Positions 34,870 through 46,740 of a stretch of DNA of 64,000 nt are shown one piece after another. The position numbers and the translations under genes were made by a program. This DNA is from Rhytidiadelphus loreus (taxonomy: Eukaryota; Streptophyta; Bryopsida; Hypnales; Hylocomiaceae), in contig OX344763.1 in assembly GCA_947034895.1 (NCBI GenBank), forward strand, positions 44,267,025 through 44,331,024. The letters are read 5' to 3'. Under the pieces are notes generated by a model that made no database searches, was not told the origin of the DNA, and was given only the letters and a program-made list of their open reading frames with translations. Numbering within the stretch: the stretch's first letter is position 1; each line of letters starts with the position of its first letter.

Positions 34870-36330
34870 AAATAGATAAGCCAACAAGGTTGACCGTGAC
34901 AATGGCTTGCCAATAGACGATGTGTACTAGTGGAGGTTGTACCCCATGGAATTATGGACTTTCTTTGGAATGTCACTCATGATGGGCATAAAAAGACTAC
35001 CCAGCCAAAGAGCATATTGGCAGAAGTACTTTTCCTTCCTCTATTGCAACATCATTGCCACCACAATGTCCAAAAGCAAATTCAAGGACATAACTCGTTG
35101 TTTGCATGTAGCAAACAATACAACCTTTGACAACGATGTTGGACAATTTTCCAAGTTGGCATGGTTGATCATTGAGATCAAGAACAATTGCAAAGTGAAC
35201 TAGAATTTCCACCAAGAGGTGACTGTGGATAAGTCCATGATCCGCTACAAAGGCAAGTATTGTCCAATTTAGCAGGATTTTCCTAATAGTCCACCAAGTG
35301 GGGAATTAAGTTTTGGTGCTTGGTGGGTGCTACCAAGAATTACTCCTATGTCTATAATTTCAACATTTATGTAGGGTTTGTACAACACGTTCCATATAGA
35401 AGAAGCAACGGAAGGGGGAGCTAAAACTAGCTATGAGGTGGTCATGCTACTTATGGAAGGTCCTCATGGGCAAGGGCATATCCTAGTGAGTAGTAACCAA
35501 CAATTATTTCACTTCCGTCAAGCTTCTTGTAGACTTAGTAGCGTTGAGGACTTATGGAGTAGGGTTGAAGACTTGTGAGCAATTGTGTTGGGCTTCCAAA
35601 AGTCCTCTCTCAAAAGGCTTAGTTTACAGCATAGTCTTAAGGAATAATTAATTGGCAAATGTTCTTCAACCAAAAGTTGTCTTGCATGGTATGGATGGAA
35701 AAGCGTCTTGTTCTCCTACTTTCTTCTTTCTTCACTTCATTGTTGCACTTAGGAGAGTAGTGGCCAACGGTGTTGTGCTAGGTGTATTGTAAAGAAGTGA
35801 ATAGTGTAACGTTTCTAATGCACAAGGGGTACACTGATTTCATGAGAGGCGTCGACATCACCAATTAAATGCAAGGGGGATACTCCTTGCAAGTGAGGAT
35901 CCAGAAATGGTGGCATCGCATTTTTTTTTCCTCCTTGATACATTTGTTGTTAATTGTTATATCTTGTATAAGGTCATTTGTGACTTGTGAGCACTTTGTT
36001 CAAGAACCTCTCCAACAAGTTGAATACCAATTGCTATTGGCGGAGGCTTTGTGCAAGACATGGTAGCAGAAGAGGGGATGCATCTCACAATTCAAGCAAG
36101 GAACAACGGGTGTGCACTCATTGGTGAAGACAACAAGTAGGCGGAAATGTCATTTCTGCTTTGGAAAGACTCGAACCAATCTAATGTGGAGGGATTCATT
36201 TGCATCTTGGCAATTGTTTTCGTGGCAATTACTACTCTTTTTGCCAAAGAGGAGTTCAAAGTGCTCACCTATTCTCACAACAATGCTAGTAGATGACCGG
36301 GGAGTGAGAGGCAATTGGGACTAGCAATTA
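34870..36330 (+). pseudogene. piggyBac-like transposase, heavily decayed
   Basis: Reading the plus strand across several frameshifts and stops, the order of motifs follows the piggyBac (DDE_Tnp_1_7) transposase. ELWTFFGMSLMMGIKRLP and YWQKYF occur at about 34939-35035, and KFKDITRCLHVANN at about 35080-35120. VTVDKSMIRYKGKY (35220-35262) contains the catalytic-type D of VDESM. SYVYNFNIYVG (35344-35376) is the YVYNFEVYTG block. YEVVMLLMEGPHGQGH (35430-35485) follows. VRIQKWWHRIFF with LLDTFVVN.YILYK (about 35893-35975) is the KWWKR...NAYILYK block. A C-terminal CHFCFGKT (36150) recalls the cysteine-rich domain. It is non-functional. TTAA-flanked ends were not identified. A piggyBac-type protein is unusual in a plant. 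Confidence 0.8.
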
Positions 36331-39300
36331 GTTTGTGGATGTCGATAGGAGAACTAGCAATGCTTATCAAAAATTGTGATAACCATCTAGTGTCTTGTAG
36401 GGGCTATAGGCATACAAGCATCATTTCAAATTTCATATGTCAAGGTTGAGATTCAAAGATGGAAACATGAAGTGTGCGTTATTTTTCAAGCAAAGAAGGA
36501 AGAAGTCATTGTAGGGATGCATGTTCACATGACGGAAATGTATCACTAATTATCGTGGTTAGTGGAGTGTTTTACAAAGACAATATCCTCATATTTTCCT
36601 ACTGTGTTTCAGTATTGTCTTTGTAGAATGTAGTGACTACAACTTTGGATTCCTATACACAATGCTCATGACTTCTAATGAAGCTAGAGTCAGGCTGGAT
36701 GAAGCCGCTTCCTTTTTTGAGAACCTTTGTATAGAAGCATACTTGTGTGCATTAGTCAGACAAAAATGCTACTAAATTATGTATATTACTTGATTGGCGG
36801 CTTCTCTTAGATTTTGAATGACCATGGTGTAGTATTTGTATGTAGTTATGTTGCAAAAGTGTTCTTGTAGCATGATAGGGATGGCACTTGGAATGTGTGT
36901 TAGACAAAAACATACATTTGAACTTCTAAAGAGTTTTCAGGTAAGTCCGGCCTCATTCTAAGCTTACTTTACATTCTATATCATATTGCTTAGGCATTTT
37001 CTTTGCTTCTATTCATTGATGTCATTTGTGCATGGCTTTCACTTAAATCTATAATCTATCACAGAATTGCAAACATCCTATGGAAGCCCTATAAATAGAG
37101 CATTGTTGTTGCCATCTTTATTTTGTTGTAAGCTATTAGAGGCTCAATTGTGGAAAATGCTCAAGATGCATTGTGAAGCAACGGTAGTGGGATTGAAAGG
37201 ACCAGGATCTCAGAGGCACTATCTTGCTTGACAAAGTTGAAGACAATGGAAGTGGACGGCAAATCCGTTGCCATAACTAACTTGCATAGAGAAATTGCTA
37301 GGAGTAGTTGTGGCTACTGAAAATCCATTGTGAGTTTTTATAAGTAGCTTGAGGTGCAGGCATCATGAAGACTATGCCATTTTTACTCTATAAAATTTTA
37401 CTAAGTCTAATTGTGGCAAATGCACTAAAGTGTGTGCAAGTTGCATAAGGCATGCACGTCTAAGTGTCATTCATGTTTCTTGACACAACAACTACCTTGA
37501 GAAGACGAAATAGTGGGAAGCTTTGTGGTATACAGTTGAGTAGAATATTCCTTTCTTTATATTGGAATGTTTGAGGTCACGGAAGCATGTGCATGTCTAC
37601 CATTGTTTTCTGTATACAACTATATTTTATTTCATTGACTCATTCAGATTATTCCATTCATGAATGTAGACATCAAGATACAATGCTTGTATAGTGCTGC
37701 CAAACATACTAACTAGGTTGTTGTTTGGTGAACAAAAAAGCTTGATAATACTTGTTTCTTTATGCATGTCACAATTGCAAGGTCTACAATTCTCATGAGT
37801 TTCTAAAAGTGCAGCATGCATTTAGATAGTATCAATCCTCTAAAGATGCTATGTAAGCTACTTATTTTTTGGTAATTTTCCAAGCAGTAGGGAAGCAGTT
37901 GTGACTACATATCCTATGTACAAAGCCCTTGCTTGTCAAAGTCAACAACGGTACTTTCCTGGTCAAACTCTTGATCTCCGTAGCCTTCAAAATTTCACCC
38001 AATCGAACATCTTCTAGTGACAAAGATGTTGGGAATGCTTTAGATCCTACAATTACTTGCCGAATTCATAGCAACGATTTACCCACACTTCTTGCAAGTT
38101 TCAGCTCAAAACACATCTCCCAATACTTTGCCAATGATTCAAGTCCTTCCAAGGTTAATCTTTCTAATGGAAATCTTTACTAATACCAATAGTATGTTCG
38201 CATTGTTAAGTAAGTCAATGTATGACTATACATCCAAAAGAGGTTGTCACCTCCTAGTTTGCATTAATCCCGTCCCCTCTCTTGAAAAAATCACAGATTG
38301 TTGATTTTTTTTTTTAAATGCTTCCCTCCAAAATGCCGTCCATTTCTCAAAAAATCACAAGCCGTTGATATTTGTGAGATTTAATCCAAGCCGTCCAAAT
38401 ATGAATTGAGAATACATTACCAAATACAAATATGGATATAAATACCAAATACAATATGAATATGGAAACAGGTATGGATACTAGATACGACTTCAATATA
38501 CTATATGGATATAGGATACAAATATAGGATATGTTTGATATTGAATTGTCCCATATTGATTGTCCCATAATATGGGTTTTCAAAATTACAAGTGGAGGGG
38601 AGAGAAGGGAGGTAGGGGTTTGGTAATGTATTATTTCTTTTAAGAAAAGTTGGGGTGCATTGTGACACAGTTTGTCATAGTTTGTGCATTTTTGTCACAC
38701 AATGCACACAACCATTTAAGTTTTAAAGTATTAACATATTGAATATTTTAATATTTTTGGATTTCTTTTCATACCATTGATTTTGGACCTTTACATTGAT
38801 CTTCATTTTTCAACTGAACAACATAAAGTTTAACAAGTTTGATTTCTACTCAGTTTGAGGATAGGGATACTTTATTTTATTTTTCTTAGATTGCATTCTT
38901 AGTTTGTGTTTAATTTTTTTCCTCAAAAATCCATAGGAAATTCAAATCTTTACAAACAATGTGAAATTTTTTATGACTTATAGAAGAAATGTGATTTCAT
39001 ATGTGAAAAAAATAAAATAAAGCACATTTCTTAAAAAAATAATCATACCAAAAAATATCTTATAATGTAAATAATATTGTATTTGGTAGTCAGGGTTAAC
39101 AAAAAATATTTCTAAAAATAGATGACAAAATATTTGGAAATTTTTTTTTAGAATATATTTTTTAAGAGTTAACCTTGAAATGCCTAAAGAGCTAGAAAAT
39201 AACTCTTACATAATGATAACTTTTTTACTTCAACAAAATAAGCAGGGGCTATATTTCAAAAAAATTAATCAAGGAAATTTTGCCTTTTTTGACCAAACAC

Positions 39301-39815
39301 AATTTTGAATAATAAAAAATATACATACAAATTTTGTCAAGGATTAGAGCAATAGAGGACTATTTACAAAGCCTTGTATTCAATGAAGTTATATTAAAAA
39401 AATAAGAATTCCAAATGACCATGTCCACCAACTATTTGTTCCAACTAATTTCTTTGTTCATTTGCAGTACCCTTAGAATATTTTTTCTTGGGATGACCAT
39501 TAGTAAGGTCTCTTATCGAAGACAAACCAAATTGAACATTCTTTGAAGTATTTGAATTTGAAAAGACACTCAAATTTGGAATTTTTGGAATCAAGAATAT
39601 TTTTGGCTTTAAAAGACAACTTGATGAAATTATTTTTCAAAAAAAGATTTTTTTTTGCTTAGGCAACTTGTCAAAAAGGGGCAAGGACCAAGAATTGGTT
39701 GTTTTCAACATTAGGGTTTTGACCTTGAAAAATGAAGCTTATCAAAAGTGATTTCTATTCCTTGTTGGAATTTAAATAGAATCCCTAAATTAGTTTGAAT
39801 TGCTCAAAATACTAG
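36331..39815. other. Repeat-rich spacer, no gene seen
   Basis: AT-rich DNA after the piggyBac remnant, with no recognisable coding sequence. A patch at 38400-38540 repeats ATATGGATA-, AATACCAAATAC- and ATAGGATA-like units. The open frame at 37929-38183 is not supported by any motif. Confidence 0.4.
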
Positions 39816-40047
39816 TTTAACCCTTAAACATCGAGGAAGATGTTTGGTGTCCAATGGATGACAAAGAGTCCTTGTAGTAGGACAGAAGGGCAACTATTCA
39901 TCTTCGGAATTTTATTGTGAAAAGGGGAGGTCTTTTATAGTACTTTGACTTCCAATGAGTACTTTTGCTATTTCTAAAGCCCATGATTCACACGGTAATA
40001 GAAAGGGATGATTTCCAAAGTCACCCCTTCATCCTTTAAGGGTTAAA
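39816..40047. mobile_element. 232-bp TIR element, copy 1
   Basis: The ends are TTTAACCCTTAAA (left) and its near complement CTTTAAGGGTTAAA (right). The inside matches the element at 51798-52033, with CCAATGGATGACAAA, GTGAAAAGGGGAGGTCTT and ACTTCCAATGAGTACTTTT in the same order and spacing. There is no ORF. Confidence 0.75.
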
Positions 40048-40587
40048 ATGGTTATAGGGTTTTGTTTTGTTTTGTTTTCAAATGTGAAATAGTACTAAAA
40101 TATACTCCATAGAATAGTTCTACAATATACACTTACTAACTCAACGTTAGATATATACCAACTTGAAAATAGTAGAAAGTAATTACCTAGACGTGCACAA
40201 GAAAGACAAAATCTAGAAGTTCATCTTAATTTAAAACAAATTAGGAAGGCAGCATCCTCACAGAATCAAGTCACTTAACACTGCAATCAGCCAAACCACC
40301 CTATTGATTTCATTTTACTGCCAAAAATAAGCTCTGTTGACTGCACATAATGATGTTGATGAGCTCTACATGTGGATGGCTTCTTGCCAATTGGAAGTCC
40401 TAAAAAGTAGAAACAGAAAAGCTTACAAATTACAAAGTCTACATTGCACTACTGTGTCGAGTTGACCTCGAGTCTAATGAGGCATTCAGATGTTTCACAA
40501 AACGAAGTGAGATCCTAGAAACATTCAGAGCTATCCTGACTTGTGCGAGTACGCTTGATACATCTCAGGTGCCGGCTGTTTCTAGTG

Positions 40588-43500
40588 TTACAATACCCGA
40601 GCTGGACTTTGAACCGCTTCATCCGTTACATTTGCTTTTTGGTCCACATGATGCTGATCCTCTACAGATACTTCTTCCGTAACTCCATTAGCATCACCTC
40701 TACTGGTAGTCTCATCTTCTGGCATAGCGATCCTATTTGCAAGGGCAGAACTCTCTGGGGGTCGATTGGTTGAGGAAATAGAGACCCAAGCCAGATTTAA
40801 TGACTGGCCATGAAACCACCTTCCCTGCGCCATAGCTCTTTCTGCACTCCGTCGAGTAGTGTAGCTTACCCGAACAGGGTTATTCGTGTTTAACGGCTGT
40901 GCCAAGTCCGCTTTGTAACATTCTACATCCTCAACTTCCACACTCGATAGCTCACCAAATACTGCAAAATGTTCTCTAATAGCTGCAACCTGCTCGGACA
41001 AAAAAGGTGAACTCTTTAAAACTCCCTGTTCATCAAACTGCTATTTCCAACTCATTAGATATAGCATAGTCGTAGAAAATTAGTCTCAGAGCTACAGTGC
41101 TAAAACTAGTCCACGATCTGTTTCTTGCCTACTTCAAAAATTAAAAGGAAAGAATGGAACTTACATCAGGAATAGTAGCTGGAAGGGGAGGCAGAACTCT
41201 GAAAGTGGTAGTTCGGTTATCCAGTTTGAATCGTGCAGGACCCCAAGCAGCTGTCGGATGTGCAGTAGATACTCCTGCAGTTGTCCGAGGGCGTGGAGAC
41301 CTTGTAGGTTTCAATGACGCCTGTATCACTCCAGATTGCGCGTCTTCACCTGAGGTGCTCTTTCGAAGGCCAGAATTAGCTGGTAAACTAGTGAGAGCGG
41401 CAACCTCTCTGGAGACTCTGGCATCGCCAGAGTTAATCTTCTGCCGCTTATTAGCCTGGTCTCCAACATGATCTTCTGATCCTGTTACTCCCTGAAACCA
41501 AGTCAAATAGTTCAGAAAGATAAATAACACAGCAATAATTTTGCAGAGCACGGAGGTCAGCAATTTAAAAGGGATCATCTTCCATTCTAAGATTCAGAGT
41601 GGCACTGCTAGAGTATTTGCTGCAGACAAATACTCTGACGATGTCCACTTGACAAACTTCATAATGGTTCTCAATCTATTGTAACAAACATGTAGAGTGG
41701 TCAGTGAAAAGGTGAAATCTGTAATAAAAAGAAAAGGGGCAGGTGCATAATTTACCTGGCTAGCAAGCTTGTCTAGTTTTCGCCGGAAATCATCACGTTT
41801 CTGAGCGAGAGCTTCTTGTTTTTGACGAATCTTCTCGCGCATGAGCTCAAGTTCTTCCTGCTTCTTTGATGCCATTACTACTGGGGTGGGTAAGGACGAC
41901 GCTGAATCAGTCGAGGTGATGGCTTTGTTGCTACCCTCTGTGATCGAAGCTCCTGACATGCTTGAAACCACTCCATTCAGACCAATAAAACTCAGCTTTC
42001 CCCTACCTTTCACAAGCTGTGCAGCATGACCACCTGTAGGCTCAGACCCAGTACTTGGTGAGTGACCGGTAAAAGAGGTGGAAGCGCCATTGTCACTAGT
42101 AATACTATCACGATTAGCCCATGACAGCCGAATAAAGCGATTCCTCATTACAGCATCAGGGGAAGCCAATGCTGATTCAGCCTCCTCTCGAGTAGCAAAC
42201 TGCACAAAGGCTCTGTCACTGTGTGGCGGAATTCGGACATCCACAACACGTCCAAACTTTTCGAAGTGCATGAGCAAGACTTCTGCCCGATTAGAATTGG
42301 GGGGTATACAGCTCACATAGAGTGTGCACTGAGCTCGTTCTACAGTGCGACCAGGGGTGCGGAGCCCCAAGTTGGTCACTTCTTTCGGGCGGTTAAATGG
42401 GGGACCTAACTCCGCCCACCCGGCAGCACCCCGTCCTCGTCCAGGATTTGCACTCATAATAGTGGCTCCATTGTCAGGTTCACGTTCTCCCCACCTTCCT
42501 GACTGCCAAGAAACTCCTCTGCCCTGAGTCCGCTGTTCCTCAAGCTTCACCTCTAAACTTGCAGCACTTACATCTACAGGTCCGATACGATCCCATACAG
42601 TGGACCCTGCATCTATGGCATGCAAGCCGCTATTGTTAGCACCTCTACTGCTACCATCAATTCCTCGCACATCTGGATTCTTCTTGGATTCTACTTTCTC
42701 TTTTTCCACCTCGGGATGCTCCATCTGAAACGATGACAGCTTTCTAATCCTTCCCGTTGCCTCAGGTCTGTCTTTATTCCAAAGCGGCTGATCAGGATCA
42801 TATAAGTCAGGTTCAGCACCAGACACTTGAACATTCAACATAATCGGCGCTTCCAATGGGGGCATGCTTGGCTCCCGGCTACCTCGGCCACCCCGAGAAC
42901 TTGAAGGAGCAACAGTTGGTAACATGGTATTGGAGACTGCCATCTGACCAGGCGCCACAACCATACCTCGACCATTTGGAAGGTTCACAGGTAAGTTAAA
43001 CTTGGAAAGGCTCTGCAGAGTGAGCGACAATCAGAAACTTGACAAGATAGTCAATTCTCTCTAAAGAGAAATCGAATTAGCTCGAAGTGCACAGCATAAT
43101 GGATTAGAAAGCTCATGGATTAGAAAGCTCGAAGTGCACAGCATAATGCAAGGTAAAATCTGAACAAACATTCAGGAATTGAAGAAGAAATTTCTCACGC
43201 ATTTAGTAAGCCTTCTATGATGCAAAAAGAAAGCTCAATCATGATCCACTAAGCATCTGGATGCACCATGGGAGTGATGTTGAATCATACCTGCACATCC
43301 TCCACGACGATATGGGATCCATGATCCATGGGACACAGGTCTCCTCGTAGACAGAAGCCTCGTTCTTCAAAATCCAGACACCTCGGTCGCACAGGTCCTA
43401 TGCCCATTCCCATCCCTAGATTCATAACCCCAGGTGGTCCTCGCCCAGCATGCGAATGCTCAAGCGAACCAGCTCCCATGCCACCCATGTGTCCGAACCC

Positions 43501-45391
43501 CCCTGGCCACCCTGCCCCACGCCCACCCAGACCCCTGCCATTTGGAAAAAAGCCTGCAGTAGGGGGCAGCAAAGGCGGTGCATCAGCAAAAGGGGGCGGC
43601 ATAGGACCAACCCAATTGCCCACTCCTCTCCCACGACCCATGCGTACGCCATCGAGTCGCAGGTTGGGTGCATCCCCTCGAAATGGAGGACCAACGCCAC
43701 GTAACACACCTCTTTCCGCCTGGTCTCCGTTGCTGAATCGACCTCCTGCATCACGGCCAATTCGTCTTTCAAACTTCGACGGTCTTTCTCGATCAAATTG
43801 ACCAACTCTCCCGTGGTCACCAGCATGGCGTTTGAGGTCATTTGAGCCACCTCCATTGTATCGAGAAACATTCGGTTCATCGGTTCGATCTGTAGATCTT
43901 GATCGAGAAACTCGACGTCGATGCTTGTGGTTACGGTCATCATCACTACTTTCTTCTTCCTCTACTTCGTCCTCCCAGTCCTGAGCGCCAGAACTCGGTA
44001 GCCTCTCCAGATGAGAAGGTGATACTCTGGAATCCACAGCACCGGCAACAGTCTCTGTATTGTCCAGAGACTTGACACCCTCTAAGTCTTCCATACTTGA
44101 GGGAATACTTCCGTCGTCAAGAGCATTAAAGAGATTGACAACGAATGAGTTTGTTCCTGCACCCACGGCTGGTACGATATGTTTAATAGAAATTCTCCCT
44201 TCTACAATTTCAACCATCAGTAAGTGGTCATGCAGAGAGTTTTCTTTGCATATTAGACAGAGCTTGAACTCTGAGCAAAAGCTCAACAAAGAGGAGAGTT
44301 TTTCAGGCAAGTCAAGGCAGATTCAACTGCAGACCATGAACTGACCTTCTCCAAGAAAGTCGTACAGCTGATCCACGCACAATGTCTGGAGTTCCTTCTT
44401 GGGCTTGTTGTTCTTTAATAGCGCCACAACATAGTCAGCAAGCAACGTAGGATCTGCTTCGGTCCTGGACACCGTATTAAAATTGAATTCAGTCATTTAA
44501 GTGCATTCGTGAAAAAACTTTGAATGTTCAAAAGAGGATATCCAGAAGTGATAGTCTCTAAACAAGTTGACAGATATGAACTTCTTGATTCCAAGATTTC
44601 CCCAAGCCAGTCGTCTTCAAGTAGGAACGAGCATTAAATTTCAGCGAGTTAAATTGGAGCTTGTCCATGGATATCGTGACGCTCTCAGAAGATAGAGCAA
44701 CCATACGTTCATACACTTGTAACATGCGATGCGACTGCTGTCGAGGTTATACCTCGGATTGGCTACGGACCGACAGTAATCATGGCATAATCGTTAAAAC
44801 TCGAATCCAGCATAACCTATTATTACATATTGATTGCATATTATCCCTTCCGCTGAGTGATTTTACATCCGAATTCTTGCAATTCAAATGTGCTTGACCT
44901 TCAAGCCGTGCCTGGTGAGTTAAACTTAAGTACGGGAACCAAAAAATATCTACAAACCTACCACCGCGCATGGCAAAAATTCTCATTAGGCTAGGCGGCC
45001 AGTCGTACTATCCAATAGAAGACGCCGAGAAGGAACTCCTCATGCCTCGTAAGATGCAATTATCGAAAGCTTGCCCACGTATGCCACACTAATTGCAAAC
45101 CTAGTATCTCTTTCAGGCAGTAAAATTAAATGACTCAAAAGTCGTAAACCTTGCCAATAGCTCTGCTGGTCCAGAATTGACGTTTGGTAATGCCGGAAAA
45201 TGCCCAGGAGGAACGGCGGGAGGGGAGAGGGGAGACAGAAGAGAAGAGAAGAGAAAGGAAGAGAGTCAAAACAAGGAGATAAAGTAACAGTCAAAGAGGG
45301 GGAGGGAGGAGGGGGGGTTAAACGAAAGCACTCACAATGGTTTTAGGTGTTCGATCAAGTAGTGATTCAGAGGCGTCTCGTCAATCTTCAT
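40588..45391 (-). CDS. CCCH zinc-finger/RRM protein (RBM26/27, C3H41 type)
   Basis: Six exons join in frame to 1020 residues: 45391-45336, 44464-44346, 44156-43291, 43012-41756, 41491-41165, 41025-40588. All introns are GT-AG. Seen in order: an N-terminal PWI-like helical domain (about residues 19-80, DPTLLADYVVALLKNNKP); an acidic then RS/RG-rich stretch with HKHRRR; a CCCH finger with C318, C327, C333 and H337 (C-x8-C-x5-C-x3-H); an RRM at about 576-648 (LYVSCIPPNS, FVQF); a charged coiled coil at 730-766; and a second, weaker RRM at about 883-955. This order matches the RBM26/RBM27 family and plant 'zinc finger CCCH domain-containing protein 41'. In animals and yeast these proteins act in nuclear poly(A) RNA metabolism; a nuclear RNA role is inferred here. 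The Met at 45391 is the first before the conserved NHYLIEHL segment. Confidence 0.95.
43087..43150. repeat. Small duplication in intron 3 of the CCCH/RRM gene
   Basis: GCTCGAAGTGCACAGCATAA occurs twice (from about 43090 and 43128), and GATTAGAAAGCTC occurs twice between and beside the two copies. It looks like a recent local duplication of about 38 bp. Confidence 0.8.
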
Positions 45392-46320
45392 GCTGCTCTG
45401 GTCACCGCCCCTACACCACTTTGCGTCGCACAATCCCCATCCCACCACCACGGCGCTAGCCGGACGCCAAGCCATAAACGATGTGAGAGCCCGTCATGGC
45501 GGCAAGAGCGAGCAACGCGCCAACCGCGAAACGATAGAAGAGCAAGGGCCGGAGAGAGTTCAGTTCGGGACAAGAAGGTGAGGTTGGCGCCACTCGGAGT
45601 CAATCGAGAGGGCCCTGAGAAGAATGCTGCAGCAGCAGCAGCAATGACGAGAAGCTAGGCCGAGGAGGGCAGGCAGGGCCCACAGCGACGACAGGGCGAG
45701 CGGTTGGCGGGGGAAGGGAGGCAGCTGCGAATTGGATGGGATGGGGATGAGCCAAGACAGGGAAACGACGGACCGACGACCGTGCAAGCGAGCGAGCGAG
45801 CGAGCGAACGAGCCAGCCAGCGAGGTTAGGGATGAGCACCAAACCCTAATGCGGAATCAGCAGTCAGTCAGTCAGTGAGTCAGGGAAAGGGAAGGGAAGG
45901 GAAGGGGAAGGGGAAGGGAAGGGAAAGAAGGGAACTGAAGGGGAGGAAAGGGTGGTACCGCTCCTCCTCCTCCGATATGCTCCGTAATTAACTTACTGTA
46001 ACTTACAGCAAAGAAGACGGAAGGGGAAGGCCGGGGCACGCACGCACGCTCGCACGCAAGCCAATGCCAAAGCTTCTGAAGCCAGTGAGGCCGAGCAAAA
46101 GCCTAACTTCCATTCCGGCCAATTGTGCAGTGCAGGCACTCACAGCCCCAGCCCCAGCCCAGCCCGGCCCGGCCCTGGCTTGGAGTGGCCCGGCACGTCC
46201 GTCGGTCCATCTCCGTCGCACTCGCGTTCGGTTCTTCCGCCAACTCCGTCCGTCCCAAGTTACTACAGTAGCTCCCACCGAAATGCCGGGCGTGGAAGCG
46301 CTAACCTCCGTCACAGGATC
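45392..46320 (-). promoter_or_regulatory. GC-rich leader/promoter of the CCCH/RRM gene, with simple repeats
   Basis: A GC-rich stretch precedes the start codon. It holds (GAGC)n at about 45788-45812, (CAGT)n at about 45859-45876 and a long G/A tract (GGGAAGGGAAGGGG, 45885-45930). GC content drops abruptly after about 46320. ORFs here are composition artefacts. The transcription start is presumably within this block. Confidence 0.45.
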
Positions 46321-46363
46321 AGGGTGGATTTGACCCCCTCGCTCGGCCTTACTAGGGGTGCAT

Positions 46364-46740
46364 GTAAAAAAAGCCCCCTATTTTGGGCCGTTCTAGGGTA
46401 TACTCTTCACCTCTCTTAACTAATTGGGGTCTCCGATTGCAAAAATGAATTAAAAATTTGAAAAAAAATTAATGTGCGGAAAATAAATAATTCCGGGTTT
46501 TGCCTGCAGGGCCGAGCAAGGGGGGCAATTCACCCTGGCCTGTCACAGCGCAAGTACTACCATCACAGCGCAGGTGCTAGGGCGGAGAGTAAAAAAAATC
46601 CCCCTATTTTGAATCATGTCTAGGGTATGTTATAGATCATCAATACCCCTAAATCCTAAACCCTCTGATTGCAAATATGAATTCAAATCTTCTTCTTTTT
46701 TTAAATTGCACAAAAAATAAAAAATTCCTGCATTTTTCTC
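46364..46740. repeat. Two diverged tandem copies, period ~225 bp
   Basis: Both copies start GTAAAAAAA.(G/T)CCCCCTATTTTG and continue TCTAGGGTAT, then CTC(C/T)GATTGCAAA.ATGAATT. The copies begin near 46364 and 46589. Between them sit two CACAGCGCA(A/G)GT units. Confidence 0.7.

Noticed and set aside
38347..38583. Minus-strand ORF rich in Ile, Tyr and Ser
   Set aside because: It is the translation of the ATATGGATA-type short repeat patch at 38400-38540.
43328..43946. Plus- and minus-strand ORFs overlapping exon 3 of the CCCH/RRM gene
   Set aside because: They are shadow frames of the Gly/Pro-rich coding exon, which itself joins in frame with its neighbours.
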